A stretch of 12,238 bases of DNA from Dehalococcoidia bacterium (GCA_023129815.1 JAGMBH010000113.1:1-12238), one strand, 5' to 3'. Shown: positions 1 to 6,791, numbered from the stretch's first letter. Program-made: numbers and translations. The notes: a model not told the origin generated them from the letters alone.

Positions 1-816
1 AGCAAGGGTACCTGGCCCAGTATGTGTGCCTAATGTAGAACCAACCTGTGCCGTCAGGATGCGAGCTTGAGGAAAAATTGGGTTTAACAAGCTAGCGAGT
101 ATTTTCACCTCTTCAAAGATAGTGGTATACATAATGGATAGCTCTCTGATATGCAGGAGGGACTCGGCAAAATTATATAAACACCGTAATGCACCCATCC
201 TGGTGCGCGTCTTCCCGAATGGCTGAACCTCACCATCCCGGACTATAATTATGGGCTTTACATGCAGCAGTGTGCCGAGGAGTGCCTTGCCTTTGCCTAG
301 CCGCCCCCCTCTCTCTAGATACTCCAGTGTCTGGAAAAAGGCCAGCAGATGTATTCGTGGAATGCTATGATGCACTATATCTATAACTTGCTGGAAACTA
401 GCTCCATCTCGAATTGCTTTGGCAGCGGCAATGACTGTGAGTCCTGTGCCCATGGACACCGATTTAGAATCCACAACCTCAATGCGGCAGTCTTTCGTCA
501 TAGCCTCCTTGGCTTGTGACGCCGCATTATAAGTGCCGCTCAGCTTACTGGAAAGGTGAATGGAAATTATCTCATCGCCCTTCCGGGCAATCGCCTTGTA
601 AACATCGATGAAATTTCCTATCGATGGCTGGGAAGTTACGGGGTGTGTCTTGCCTTGAACTAACTTGGAGTAGAATTCCTCGGCATTGAGGTCAATGCCA
701 TCTCTATAAACCTCCTTTCCAAAAGAGACTGTTAAGGGCACAATGCTAATCCCTAGCTTCTGTGCGACCTCGCTTGGAATATCTGATGCACTATCGGTAA
801 CGATTCTAATTGTCAT
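1..816 (-). CDS. DegV family fatty-acid-binding protein (C-terminus cut by window edge)
   Basis: Reading the minus strand from the ATG at 816 gives 272 uninterrupted codons to the window edge. DegV proteins usually have about 280 residues, so only the last few are missing. Visible family marks are the N-terminal MTIRIVTDSASDIP, the TSQPS motif near residues 61-65, SSKLSGTY near 89-96, a RGGRLGKGKALLG stretch in the middle, and a terminal GTHTGPG. DegV/FakB proteins bind a fatty acid in the cytoplasm; in Firmicutes they present it to the kinase FakA. No kinase gene is in this window, so the partner is unknown. The start is fixed by a strong AAGGAGGA site four bases upstream (821-828). The gene is divergent from a winged-helix regulator and has a consensus sigma-70 promoter. 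Family call is firm; substrate is not. Confidence 0.93.
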   Translation of the reverse strand, partial: MTIRIVTDSASDIPSEVAQKLGISIVPLTVSFGKEVYRDGIDLNAEEFYSKLVQGKTHPVTSQPSIGNFIDVYKAIARKGDEIISIHLSSKLSGTYNAASQAKEAMTKDCRIEVVDSKSVSMGTGLTVIAAAKAIRDGASFQQVIDIVHHSIPRIHLLAFFQTLEYLERGGRLGKGKALLGTLLHVKPIIIVRDGEVQPFGKTRTRMGALRCLYNFAESLLHIRELSIMYTTIFEEVKILASLLNPIFPQARILTAQVGSTLGTHTGPGTLA

Positions 817-870
817 TAAATCCTCCTTGGCCTGCTCTACTGATTGGCAGACCTATGGCAAAATAGTTAC

Positions 871-887
871 TCCGAATATTATACGGA
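871..887. promoter_or_regulatory. 17-bp near-palindrome over the degV -10 box (candidate operator)
   Basis: TCCGAATATTATACGGA reads almost the same on both strands: arms TCCG/CGGA with ATA/TAT inside, and one mismatched pair around the central base. It covers the whole -10 box and the likely start point of degV. It lies between degV and the divergent winged-helix gene, which is the usual place for a dimeric regulator to bind. The assignment to that regulator is inferred from position only. Confidence 0.45.
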
Positions 888-906
888 CCTTTCTTTATTT
901 TGTCAA
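878..906 (-). promoter_or_regulatory. Consensus sigma-70 promoter of the degV gene
   Basis: On the minus strand there is TTGACA (906-901), a 17-base spacer, and TATAAT (883-878). Both hexamers match the consensus at 6 of 6 positions with ideal spacing. Transcription would start near 871, giving a leader of about 55 bases before the degV ATG at 816. The opposite strand carries a weaker candidate for the regulator (TTGTCA 900-905, N17, CAAAAT 923-928), so the two -35 boxes overlap face to face. Confidence 0.85.
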
Positions 907-969
907 TTTTTTCGAATAATAGCAAAATTGGAAGCATTATTGACAAGCCTGCTAATTTATGAGAAACTT

Positions 970-1281
970 ATGTTACGCAACGAGGCTTTTATGGGAATAT
1001 TCGAAGAAGTTCTTGGACGAAGTGCACGGATAACTATTCTAGAGACGCTATTAAAGAATCGAGGCAAAATCACATATCTATCAGGGCTTGCTGTGGAAAC
1101 AGGTCTATCTCATTCCAGCGTTTCCCGCGTAATTGAAGACTTGGTAAGAATTGGCATAGTGGAGGAAGAGCCTCTGGGAAAGCAAACTAAAATCTTCAGA
1201 TTAAACGAAGGGAATAAGCTAACTCAACTTATGATTCGCTTCTACCAGGAATTAGAAGACCTACAGGGTAGGAATTGCTAA
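970..1281 (+). CDS. Small winged-helix transcriptional regulator
   Basis: From the ATG at 970 the product is 103 residues, in effect one winged helix-turn-helix domain. The stretch GRSARITILETLLKNRG is helix 1, LAVETGLSHSSVSRVIEDLV is helix-turn-recognition helix, and VRIGIVEEEPLGKQTKIFRL is the wing. A short tail follows, long enough for a dimerisation helix and with no ligand domain. An in-frame TTG at 844 would extend the gene upstream, but that extension lies over the degV promoter and has non-protein-like composition. I therefore prefer 970 or the ATG at 991, which has a weak GAGG site six bases ahead. The gene is divergent from degV and 55 bases upstream of the radical SAM gene, so it may control either. 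It resembles MarR/ArsR-like one-domain regulators; the subfamily is not certain. Confidence 0.75.
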   Translation: MLRNEAFMGIFEEVLGRSARITILETLLKNRGKITYLSGLAVETGLSHSSVSRVIEDLVRIGIVEEEPLGKQTKIFRLNEGNKLTQLMIRFYQELEDLQGRNC

Positions 1282-1336
1282 TAGTAGGGTTGGGAGGCAG
1301 CTAATCCTCAATGAGGGATAAAACCAAAGTATAGGA

Positions 1337-2344
1337 ATGCCTGGAATGGAACCTTCATATCTTCGCTTATATCGTAGCGGCGAGCTTGAGCGCCGGGCTG
1401 AGGCGCTGGAAATGCAGTTGGCATCATGTGATATCTGTCCCAGGGAATGCCATGTCAACCGTCTAAAAAATGAGCAAGGGTTTTGCCATTCTGGATATTT
1501 ACCCATCGTCTCTGCGGTCTGTGACCATCATGGCGAGGAGCCAGCTATCTCAGGCACTAAAGGGACCGGAGCTATCTTCTTTGGTAATTGCAACATGAGG
1601 TGCGTTTATTGTCAGAACTATCACATTAGCCAGGATCCAGAATACCAAGCTTCTAGGGAGATGGATTTTCATACTCTGGCTGAACGCATGGTATATCTTC
1701 AAGATGAGTTAGGATGTCACAACATCAGTTTTATTTCGCCCTCTCATTTTGTGCCTCAGTTAGTTCGAGCAGTCTTGGAAGCGGTGCCTATGGGGCTCAG
1801 GGTGCCCATAGTTTATAACACTAACGCCTATGATTCTGTGGCATCCCTCCAGGCGCTGGATGGGATTGTGGATATCTACCTGCCTGATTTGAGATATGCT
1901 TCTGATGCTCTAGCAGCAAAGTTCTCTCATACCAGTGATTATGTGATGCGAGCTCGCCGGGCTATTCTGGAGATGCATCGGCAAGTCGGGGATGAGTTGG
2001 TATTAGATGGCTGGGGGCTGGCTCAGAGAGGATTAATTATACGTCATCTCATTCTCCCCAATCGACTGGCAGGCAGTTACGATTCGCTTACCTGGCTGGT
2101 GCATGATATTTCGCCCAACGTTACTGTAAGTATCATGTCTCAATATTATCCCACGCATCTAGCCACCCAGATAGCCGAGCTATGTCGTAAAATCTCTGCC
2201 TCAGAGTATTCCGAAGTCCTTGAATTGGTTGACAAGCTGGGATTAGAAAATGGCTGGATTCAGGGGACGGACGCAGCAGAAAACTACCTGCCGCATTTCG
2301 AACGTGATAGTCATCCCTTCCAGCCAGAGAAGGCGGAGGTCTGA
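1337..2344 (+). CDS. PflX-like radical SAM protein (COG1313 type)
   Basis: This 335-residue cytoplasmic protein has the radical SAM cluster motif CNMRCVYC (Cys85, Cys89, Cys92), which would hold a 4Fe-4S cluster and cleave S-adenosylmethionine. Ahead of it is a second cysteine set, CDICPRECHVNR...GFC (Cys31, 34, 38, 50), characteristic of the uncharacterised pyruvate-formate-lyase-activase-like PflX proteins. YCQNY directly follows the cluster motif, and GTGAIFFGNCN precedes it. Members of this group have no agreed substrate; they are not true PFL activases, and no glycyl radical enzyme is encoded here. The start is the ATG at 1337 (a second ATG lies three codons on); the ribosome site is poor (TAGGA). 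It follows the winged-helix gene by 55 bases on the same strand and may be co-transcribed. Confidence 0.88.
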   Translation: MPGMEPSYLRLYRSGELERRAEALEMQLASCDICPRECHVNRLKNEQGFCHSGYLPIVSAVCDHHGEEPAISGTKGTGAIFFGNCNMRCVYCQNYHISQDPEYQASREMDFHTLAERMVYLQDELGCHNISFISPSHFVPQLVRAVLEAVPMGLRVPIVYNTNAYDSVASLQALDGIVDIYLPDLRYASDALAAKFSHTSDYVMRARRAILEMHRQVGDELVLDGWGLAQRGLIIRHLILPNRLAGSYDSLTWLVHDISPNVTVSIMSQYYPTHLATQIAELCRKISASEYSEVLELVDKLGLENGWIQGTDAAENYLPHFERDSHPFQPEKAEV

Positions 2345-2631
2345 GCTATATCCTCTGCACATGCCCTAGCATATGCGTAAGGCTGCTAGCTAAAATCATT
2401 GCCATCTGCTATACCAATTTCGTTGCCAGCGTGGCTCAGGGGTAGAGCAGCGGTTTCGTAATCTTCTGTCCCAGTATCGTTTGAGGCTGTTACCCGAAAT
2501 CTTAAATCACGATTGAAATGGCTGTTTGTTAGTCGCTGTGTTTCGTCGTCGACAACATTTTGAACAACAAAAACGAGAGGGGGGGGAGCGGTGCGGGGAA
2601 CGTCAAGTCAGCCTACGGCTTGTCTAGAGCT
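2345..2631. other. Gene-free stretch at the left edge of the island
   Basis: Between the radical SAM gene and the Shedu-like gene (which end towards each other) I see no coding region. The stretch holds a weak inverted repeat CTAGC/GCTAG (about 2366-2389), the tRNA-Thr fragment, and a run of eight G at about 2579-2586. Beyond 2461 the sequence is unlike anything else in the window. Confidence 0.6.
2425..2461 (+). pseudogene. 5' half of a tRNA-Thr(CGT) gene, broken in the anticodon loop
   Basis: These 37 bases match positions 1-37 of the intact tRNA-Thr at 9121 with one difference (G for A at 2433). They cover the 5' acceptor strand, D arm, 5' anticodon strand and anticodon loop TTCGTAA. Similarity then stops abruptly, so the 3' half is missing and no functional tRNA can form. 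Similarity also extends upstream to about 2401 and includes a -10-like TATACC, but the -35 of the intact locus is not present. It reads as a relic of duplication or integration at the tRNA gene. Confidence 0.85.
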
Positions 2632-3354
2632 CTATAGTATCTCTCCTACGTTTCTCATTTCATCCTTGGCCCCGTCTAAATCTTTTTCCTTATCTACATC
2701 GTAGTCATCGAAGAGCCTATCGAACGTTATTATTTCAAGGTGCGGATTCTCAGAGCACAATTGTATTCTACGACGATTTGTCTCTGGGGACAGATTAGCT
2801 CTCCGTCCTATTACTATTATAGTGTTACATGATCGACGGAAGTAGTCTGCATAGTAGTATTCTCTGGTATCGTCTTTAAAAAGTTTCTGCAGTTCTGATT
2901 TTGCATATTCAGGGTAGTCAACAAGCCAAGCCTGCCAATCCATAACCTGTCGGATTGCGTGTGTTAGATATTTTGATGAATTACCACCCTTTGTATATAT
3001 CGGAACGTCAGACCGTTCCAATTCCACAAATGTCCACCAAGCACCCATAGAATTTAAACTACAGAAGGCAAAATCAGCTTGATACTGCCCTCCGAATTTC
3101 ACTTTAGCAAAAAGAGCTGAACGTGTTGACGCAGCAGGGTAAAAACCATCCAACATAGCATGTAAAAGTATAATTGGATGCTCCTCAAGGTATGATTGAA
3201 TCTTTGCTTCTTCAGGTTTGGTATTAATCAGTTCATGGAAGGTTCGTATGTCTTCGTTATAATGTCGCAGAAGTGAATCAGTCCTACCATCAGGATATGA
3301 CTCTCTATCGACCTTTATATTCAGCTCATGTAGTAGATTACGTTTCTCAACCAT
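2632..3354 (-). CDS. Shedu-like DUF4263 nuclease-domain protein (SduA type)
   Basis: The 240-residue product has the pattern of Shedu/DUF4263 proteins. It has an N-terminal helical part with IQSYLEEHPIILL (residues 52-64). A PD-(D/E)XK-like core follows: QADFAF (Asp94), WTFVELERS (Glu111, Glu113) and the helix HAIRQVMDW (Gln136). A strand NTIIVIGRR comes next, then a charged tail. Asp94, Glu111/Glu113 and Gln136 are the likely metal and active-site residues. The usual Lys of an ExK signature is not seen; the position after Glu111-Leu is Glu113. Known Shedu is a single-gene anti-phage defence that cleaves DNA. The length fits a nuclease domain with only a short N-terminal extension. It stands alone in an island of toxin-antitoxin genes and IS debris. 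The ATG at 3354 has only a weak AAAGG site. The family is fairly sure; activity is inferred. Confidence 0.75.
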   Translation of the reverse strand: MVEKRNLLHELNIKVDRESYPDGRTDSLLRHYNEDIRTFHELINTKPEEAKIQSYLEEHPIILLHAMLDGFYPAASTRSALFAKVKFGGQYQADFAFCSLNSMGAWWTFVELERSDVPIYTKGGNSSKYLTHAIRQVMDWQAWLVDYPEYAKSELQKLFKDDTREYYYADYFRRSCNTIIVIGRRANLSPETNRRRIQLCSENPHLEIITFDRLFDDYDVDKEKDLDGAKDEMRNVGEIL

Positions 3355-3482
3355 AATTAACCCTTTGAGTCCATTTTACCACTTAAGCATACTTAAGCTC
3401 AATAGAGCTTTTTCGACGTCCTGTTAGTAGGGTATGACGTTGTTTTGGCAGCCGCCAGTTCCTAGGTATATATAACCAAAGA

Positions 3483-3512
3483 GAGGAGAATGGCCGTGGA
3501 GCCACTCTCCTC
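3483..3512. repeat. Strong hairpin GAGGAGA/TCTCCTC
   Basis: A perfect 7-bp outer stem (3483-3489 with 3506-3512) encloses an inner TGGC/GCCA stem (3491-3494 with 3501-3504) and a six-base top. Only three T follow, so it is a poor terminator. It resembles the first hairpin of repeats A and B (4640, 6819) in style but not in sequence. The rest of 3355-3533 shows no gene, only two CTTAAG copies (3382, 3392) and a small hairpin AAGCTC-AATA-GAGCTT followed by T bases (3395-3413). Confidence 0.5.
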
Positions 3513-3533
3513 GTTTACCTTGTTATGCCCTCG

Positions 3534-3614
3534 CTATGCGTGTTCAGTGAGCAGAACCTCAGCTTCCCTCAGCTTGTTGATGATTTGTTCAGGAGGGTAG
3601 GTTTTCCTGAACAT
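3534..3614 (-). pseudogene. N-terminal fragment of an IS3-family transposase OrfA
   Basis: On the minus strand, an ATG at 3614 preceded by GGGGG opens 26 codons whose product begins MFRKTYPPEQIINKLREAEV. This is the classic start of IS3-family OrfA (HTH_Tnp_1, usually near 90 residues). A TAG ends it after residue 26, before the recognition helix is complete, and nothing downstream continues it. It is the leftover of an insertion sequence whose body is gone. The motif match is from memory of the family. Confidence 0.7.
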
Positions 3615-3733
3615 TTAACCCCCTTTTCTCAATCCATAGTCTAACATTACAACTGGACAAACTGTTGGGAGCAGGCCACTACCGCTTCATTGGCCCTTGG
3701 AATCGGGACATTAACAGGGACATGAAATTCTAT

Positions 3734-3763
3734 TCGACGTTTACTTGTGATTTATGGTATAAT
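3734..3763 (+). promoter_or_regulatory. Extended -10 promoter of the frameshifted gene
   Basis: TATAAT (3758-3763) is preceded by TGG, giving the extended -10 form TGnTATAAT. A -35 like TCGACG (3734-3739, 4 of 6) lies 18 bases upstream. Transcription would start near 3770. A small stem TCCGA-AAAG-TCGGA (about 3787-3800) then overlaps the ribosome site GGAG that precedes the ATG at 3806. Confidence 0.6.
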
Positions 3764-3805
3764 TATTCTGATTTTAGATGACTTATTCCGAAAAGTCGGA
3801 GCAGT

Positions 3806-4167
3806 ATGAAAACTTTTGATTCAATACGAACAGTTGAATCCCGTGCAGTTCAGATTTGGCAGATTCTTGTTGGGCTGGCCTACAACAGACAAACAATCAC
3901 TTATGAGAAACTTTCAAGGCTTCTTGGGTTTAAAGGAGCGGGGACCAGGGCCAATTTTTAGGCCCTATTATGAACTACTGTGAATTAAACGGATTACCTC
4001 CACTGACTGTATTGGTAGTGGAAAAGTATCTGGGTGTACCTGGCGAAGGTCTAATTACAGTTAAAAATCCAGATTTTGAAAGAGAACGGGTCTACGACTA
4101 CGATTGGTTTAACGTTTATCCTCCGGATGAAACTGAATTTGCACAAGCATTAACGGCAAAACTCTAA
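3806..4167 (+). pseudogene. Frameshifted conserved-looking protein of about 120 residues, unknown function
   Basis: I do not recognise this gene with certainty. From the ATG at 3806 (GGAG four bases ahead) a 51-codon frame runs MKTFDSIRTVESRAVQIWQI to GTRANF and meets TAG at 3959. The -1 frame continues at once as LGPIMNYCELNGLPPLTVLV and ends at 4167. One extra T in the T5 run at 3955-3959 would join them into a smooth product of about 120 residues. The middle (ITYEKLSRLLG, then GLPPLTVLVVEK and GEGL) loosely recalls the layout of alkyltransferase-like proteins, but there is no PCHRV active site, so I do not claim that. Options are a real deletion, a sequencing error, or -1 slippage at T-TTT-TAG. 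The in-phase downstream codons look well kept, so any loss is recent. Confidence 0.65.
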
Positions 4168-4303
4168 TACTCATTTACCGTGCAATGGTTGTGGATAAAA
4201 TCGTTGTAGGTAAAAATATTTGTCCTAGAGCACAATACAGGCAGGTTGGTTCTGAAGATAAACAAAAGCTTATGTTGTGACCTATGGGTAGTTCAGTCAC
4301 TCA

Positions 4304-4448
4304 CTAAACAATCTTTCTCCACAGGATTTCATACCATTTGCGGTAATCTTCCCCAGCAACCTTTCGATACTTGGCTGTGGTGTTGAAGCATGCCCCGTTC
4401 ATTCGCTGCTGCCACCAAGGTAGCTCAGGTCTGCTAGCCCGCAGTCAT
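4304..4448 (-). pseudogene. Frameshifted small gene, about 47 residues, unknown function
   Basis: On the minus strand an AGGAG site (4460-4456) sits seven bases before an ATG at 4448, a strong start. The frame reads MTAG and stops at once (TAG, 4436-4434). Shifting by one base gives a continuous frame SRPELPWWQQRMNGACFNTT, on through KYRKVAGEDYRKWYEILWRK, ending in a TAG at 4306-4304. The shifted frame is open as far back as 4444. A one-base change near 4436-4444 therefore appears to have broken a basic, Trp-rich small protein. An internal ATG at 4402 could still yield 32 residues but has no ribosome site. I do not know the family. Confidence 0.45.
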
Positions 4449-4472
4449 ATTACCACTCCTCTATCGTGACGC

Positions 4473-4595
4473 TTACCCTGACGCTTCCTCTTGCTTACCC
4501 TCTCCCAATGGTGGCACGTCCTCTGCCTCTGCAATCCTGCGATAAAGTCTCAGGCTATCCTCAAGCTTCACCGACCTAATATGCCTTGGCGCCAT
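4473..4595 (-). CDS. Possible small hypothetical protein, 40 residues
   Basis: The minus-strand frame from the ATG at 4595 gives 40 residues, MAPRHIRSVKLEDSLRLYRR at the start and an acidic, Pro/Gly-containing tail. It ends 24 bases before the well-marked start of the frameshifted small gene at 4448, so the two look like a small operon. No clear ribosome site precedes it. Nothing recognisable; the composition is protein-like, but that is the only support. Confidence 0.35.
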   Translation of the reverse strand: MAPRHIRSVKLEDSLRLYRRIAEAEDVPPLGEGKQEEASG

Positions 4596-4626
4596 TTGAA
4601 GATATACTTTATGCATTGAGAATCAT

Positions 4627-4896
4627 AGGGAAAAGGAAACGGCCTCTTCACGAGGAAGAGACCGCCGGAGCAAGGTTACTCGCCCCGGTGATGTAACCAG
4701 GTGCATGTTACATGAATTCTTATAGTCTTCCGCATAGTATCGTGAAAAAATACCTCTCATGTAATGAATTTTTCTTCCTTACAGGAGAGGTTAGGTGAGG
4801 GTGAATTCCCCCCTCCCTCTAACTCCCTCCCGCTAGGGGAGGGAGGATTATAAGGAATTTTGTGATTGACTTTAGTTTTCATCAAGCAGGCAAATT
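4627..4896. repeat. Repeat copy A (about 270 bp, with MITE-like core)
   Basis: This stretch recurs at 6807-7072 (copy B). From 4711 to 4896 the two align without gaps and differ at only about five places by eye; the first 85 bases are more diverged. It holds hairpins at 4640-4664, TACCTCTC/GAGAGGTTA (about 4751-4793) and CTCCCTCCC-GCTA-GGGGAGGGAG (4823-4845). A shorter relative with clear inverted-repeat ends is at 8833-8975. Copy A is the more decayed: its second hairpin, perfect in B, is mismatched. Non-coding; a 4862-5128 open frame starting inside it looks spurious. Confidence 0.85.
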
Positions 4897-5303
4897 TTCG
4901 GGGTGCAATACTTTAGCTGCGGCAGTGCCAGACCTGACTACCCTCTCTTTATTTCTGCCGAATATCGTTGCATTGCAGTCTCAAACTGCCTTTTGTGTCT
5001 CATTTATGTCCCACAAACTTTCTTGTGTGCCAAAAGTTGCCGATTATGATGCACAATATCGCCTACAAGCCATTTTTCTGGGGATAGTGGACAGAAGACC
5101 AATTTGCGAGCCATCTATGTCCCACTAAATTGCTTGCACGCCATAATTTCTATTTTGTGGCGCACTATTGGGATTGCACGCCATTTATGACACGCACAAA
5201 TTCTTTACCCAACGATTTCGATTAATTCTGAAAATATAAAAACTGGCGGTCTTGTTCCCTTTCCCTCTTTAATAATTTTACGTGATTATCCCATCAACGC
5301 AAA
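4897..5303. other. Gene-free stretch with a degenerate recurring motif
   Basis: No convincing gene. A motif close to CATTTATGTCCCAC recurs in degraded form at about 5001, 5112 (CATCTATGTCCCAC) and 5182 (CATTTATGACACGC). Variants of TTGC(A/G)(C/A)GCCAT stand before two of them and another near 5130-5145. Spacing is uneven (about 111 and 70 bases). The right part is AT-rich and leads into the mazE promoter. Confidence 0.4.
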
Positions 5304-5332
5304 TTGACAAATAATTTTTGTTAAGTTATATT
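5304..5332 (+). promoter_or_regulatory. Sigma-70 promoter of the mazEF pair
   Basis: TTGACA (5304-5309) is followed after exactly 17 bases by TATATT (5327-5332), a 6/6 and 5/6 match. The start point would be near 5339, 36 bases before the mazE ATG. The AT-rich leader 5340-5360 is where an antitoxin-toxin complex would be expected to bind, but I see no clean palindrome. Confidence 0.8.
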
Positions 5333-5374
5333 TTTACTACGAATATATCATAACATAATGTAAGGAGGAAAGTT

Positions 5375-5620
5375 ATGGCTGTGAAGGTGGCGAAGGTGAC
5401 TATTAGTGTGCCTCGTGACTTAATCGCATTGATCGATGAAATTGCAAACGAGTGGAATGTAAGTCGTAGCAAAGTGTTTTCTACGTGTTTGCAGGAGTTT
5501 GCAGATAAGCGTTTACGTGAGGAGATGGTAGAGGGTTATAGAGTCATGGCAGAGGGAAACCTGCAAGTTGCGAGAGAAGCTATGGAAATAGCACACGAGG
5601 TCTTGCCTGAGTGGAAATAA
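5375..5620 (+). CDS. mazE: MazE-type ribbon-helix-helix antitoxin
   Basis: The 81-residue product starts with a ribbon-helix-helix DNA-binding fold: strand AKVTISVPRDL (residues 6-16), then helix LIALIDEIANEWN, the turn VSRSKV, and a second helix to about residue 45. The C-terminal half, EGYRVMAEGNLQVAREAME, resembles the toxin-binding tail of the Bacillus MazE/EndoAI antitoxin. It would neutralise the MazF encoded one base downstream and repress its own promoter. The start is secure: AAGGAGGAAAG lies just ahead of the ATG. Antitoxin before toxin with almost no gap is the normal layout. Confidence 0.87.
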   Translation: MAVKVAKVTISVPRDLIALIDEIANEWNVSRSKVFSTCLQEFADKRLREEMVEGYRVMAEGNLQVAREAMEIAHEVLPEWK

Positions 5621-5621
5621 T

Positions 5622-5999
5622 GTGGCAATGGCGATTAAGTGTAGGCGTGGGGAATTATATTGGGTAGATTGGAGTCCTGGTAGGGGTACTGAAATAATAG
5701 GCACAAGACCAGCCTTAATAATTCAAAATGATATTGGAAATGAAGTCAGCCCAACAACAATTGTTGCTAGTTGTAGTACTGCCCCAGAGAAGCCATTTCC
5801 TTTCCTTGTGCCTGTAACGGCTCAGGAGAGTGGGTTACCGAAGGATTGTAATATTAATTTGGCAACAATAATGACGATAGAAAAGTCACGACTGGGTGAT
5901 AAGTGTGGTAAACTGAGTAAAGAGAAAATGGACGAAGTCGATAAAGCTCTACAAATAAGCCTAGGACTCGATGACAGGTTGCGTATTATAGAGCCATGA
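5622..5999 (+). CDS. mazF: MazF-type mRNA interferase toxin
   Basis: The product (125 residues from GTG 5622, or 123 from ATG 5628) matches the single-domain MazF/PemK family. It has RRGELYWVDWSPGRGTEIIG, then GTRPALIIQNDIGN and SPTTIVAS, and a C-terminal helix DEVDKALQISLGL. MazF dimers cut single-stranded RNA at short sites in the cytoplasm. Arg29 corresponds to catalytic Arg25 of Bacillus MazF. The catalytic Thr48 appears to fall on Ser52, with Thr53 next to it, if my remembered alignment holds. The gene starts one base after the mazE stop, so translation is probably coupled; no separate ribosome site is clear. The reading frame is complete. Confidence 0.88.
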   Translation: MAMAIKCRRGELYWVDWSPGRGTEIIGTRPALIIQNDIGNEVSPTTIVASCSTAPEKPFPFLVPVTAQESGLPKDCNINLATIMTIEKSRLGDKCGKLSKEKMDEVDKALQISLGLDDRLRIIEP

Positions 6000-6042
6000 C
6001 AAAACCGATAGACATAAAGCAAATCTCTACTACAAAGAAGAG

Positions 6043-6061
6043 CTTTAGCTTCGCCCTAAAG
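6043..6061 (-). terminator. Possible weak terminator hairpin between mazF and transposase remnant
   Basis: CTTTAG (6043-6048) and CTAAAG (6056-6061) form a 6-bp stem with a 7-base loop. On the minus strand it is followed by pyrimidine-rich CTCTTCTTTG, so it could end the transposase transcript. The stem is short and the T-run is broken. Confidence 0.3.
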
Positions 6062-6086
6062 AAGGCTTGTCGCCGAATAGAAAAGC

Positions 6087-6791
6087 CTAAATCTTCTCCA
6101 AAACCGTCTTAAACATAGGCTTATCATCTTGCCTGTGATTATACCTGAAACTATACTCGTTGATATAACCTTGTAAGTGCTTCTCACTTACGGTATGATA
6201 CACGCCATCAATACCACACTTTAATACACTCCAAAAGCCTTCGATTGTATTGGTGTGTGCATTGCCAGAAACGTAGACTTTTGAGGCATGATGCACCCGT
6301 TTGTGATGATAACCTTGTTTCTTTAAGCTGTCGTATGTGCTAAATTCATCGGTGTAAATCATACTTTGGGGTAAGATATGCTGCTTCATAATAGGATAGA
6401 TAGTTGAGTGTTTGACGTTGCTAGTTGCAAAGGCCTTCAGGTCGCCCTGTCGTTGTGCCATGCCGAATACAAGGGTCTTATTCCCAGCACCACGGCCACG
6501 CTTGCCATGAGCTTTCCCACCGATGTAAGTTTCGTCTATTTCAACTTCGCCAGACATAGGCTTGCTGTCCTCTCGTAGTAGGGAGCGAATTGCATGGAAT
6601 ATACGCCAAGCTGTTTTGTAAGTAACTCCTAATTCCCGTTGAAGTTGCTTGGCTGATATGCCACTGCGAGTAGAACTTATCAGGAAGATAGCATAAAACC
6701 AGAGCTTGAGCGGTGTAACGGATTTCTCAAAGATAGTCCCTATAATTTCTCTAGAATTCGATTGGCGCTTCTTTTCGGAATAGCAGAACGT
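6087..6791 (-). pseudogene. 5'-truncated IS1595-family transposase
   Basis: The open frame covers 234 residues. The part from the ATG at 6557 (156 residues) is the catalytic ISXO2-like domain: VEIDETYIGGK (first Asp), IYTDEFSTYDSL (second Asp), NTIEGFWSVLK and the closing YINEYSFRYNHR. Upstream of that ATG the same frame continues unbroken with unmistakable family sequence: GTIFEKSVTPLKLWFYAIFL, ISAKQLQRELGVTYKTAWRI and FHAIRSLLRE. The true protein therefore began farther up. It is cut by a TAA at 6794-6792, within about 15 bases of repeat copy B, and the N-terminal zinc ribbon is missing. There is no good start codon before 6557. Family members usually have roughly 250-320 residues. Calling 6557 the start would misdescribe a broken gene. 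Probably inactive. Confidence 0.85.

Noticed and set aside
844..969. TTG-initiated N-terminal extension of the winged-helix regulator
   Set aside because: The extra 42 codons lie over the consensus degV promoter and palindrome and do not look like a protein domain; ATG 970 or 991 leaves a complete winged helix.
2425..2461. Second functional tRNA-Thr
   Set aside because: The 3' half after the anticodon loop has no complementarity to the 5' half; the acceptor, anticodon and T stems cannot form.
3483..3512. Rho-independent terminator
   Set aside because: The stem is strong, but only TTT follows on the plus strand and no plus-strand gene ends nearby.
4862..5128. 88-residue open frame beginning in repeat copy A
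   Set aside because: Its start lies inside a non-coding repeat, it has no ribosome site, the product has no recognisable features, and the homologous place in copy B is not open in the same way.
4992..5205. Possible CRISPR array
   Set aside because: Copies are too degenerate, spacing is irregular (about 111 and 70 bases), and no cas genes are present.
6087..6557. Intact 156-residue transposase starting at 6557
   Set aside because: The same frame continues upstream for 78 codons with clear IS1595-family sequence, so 6557 is an internal Met of a truncated gene.
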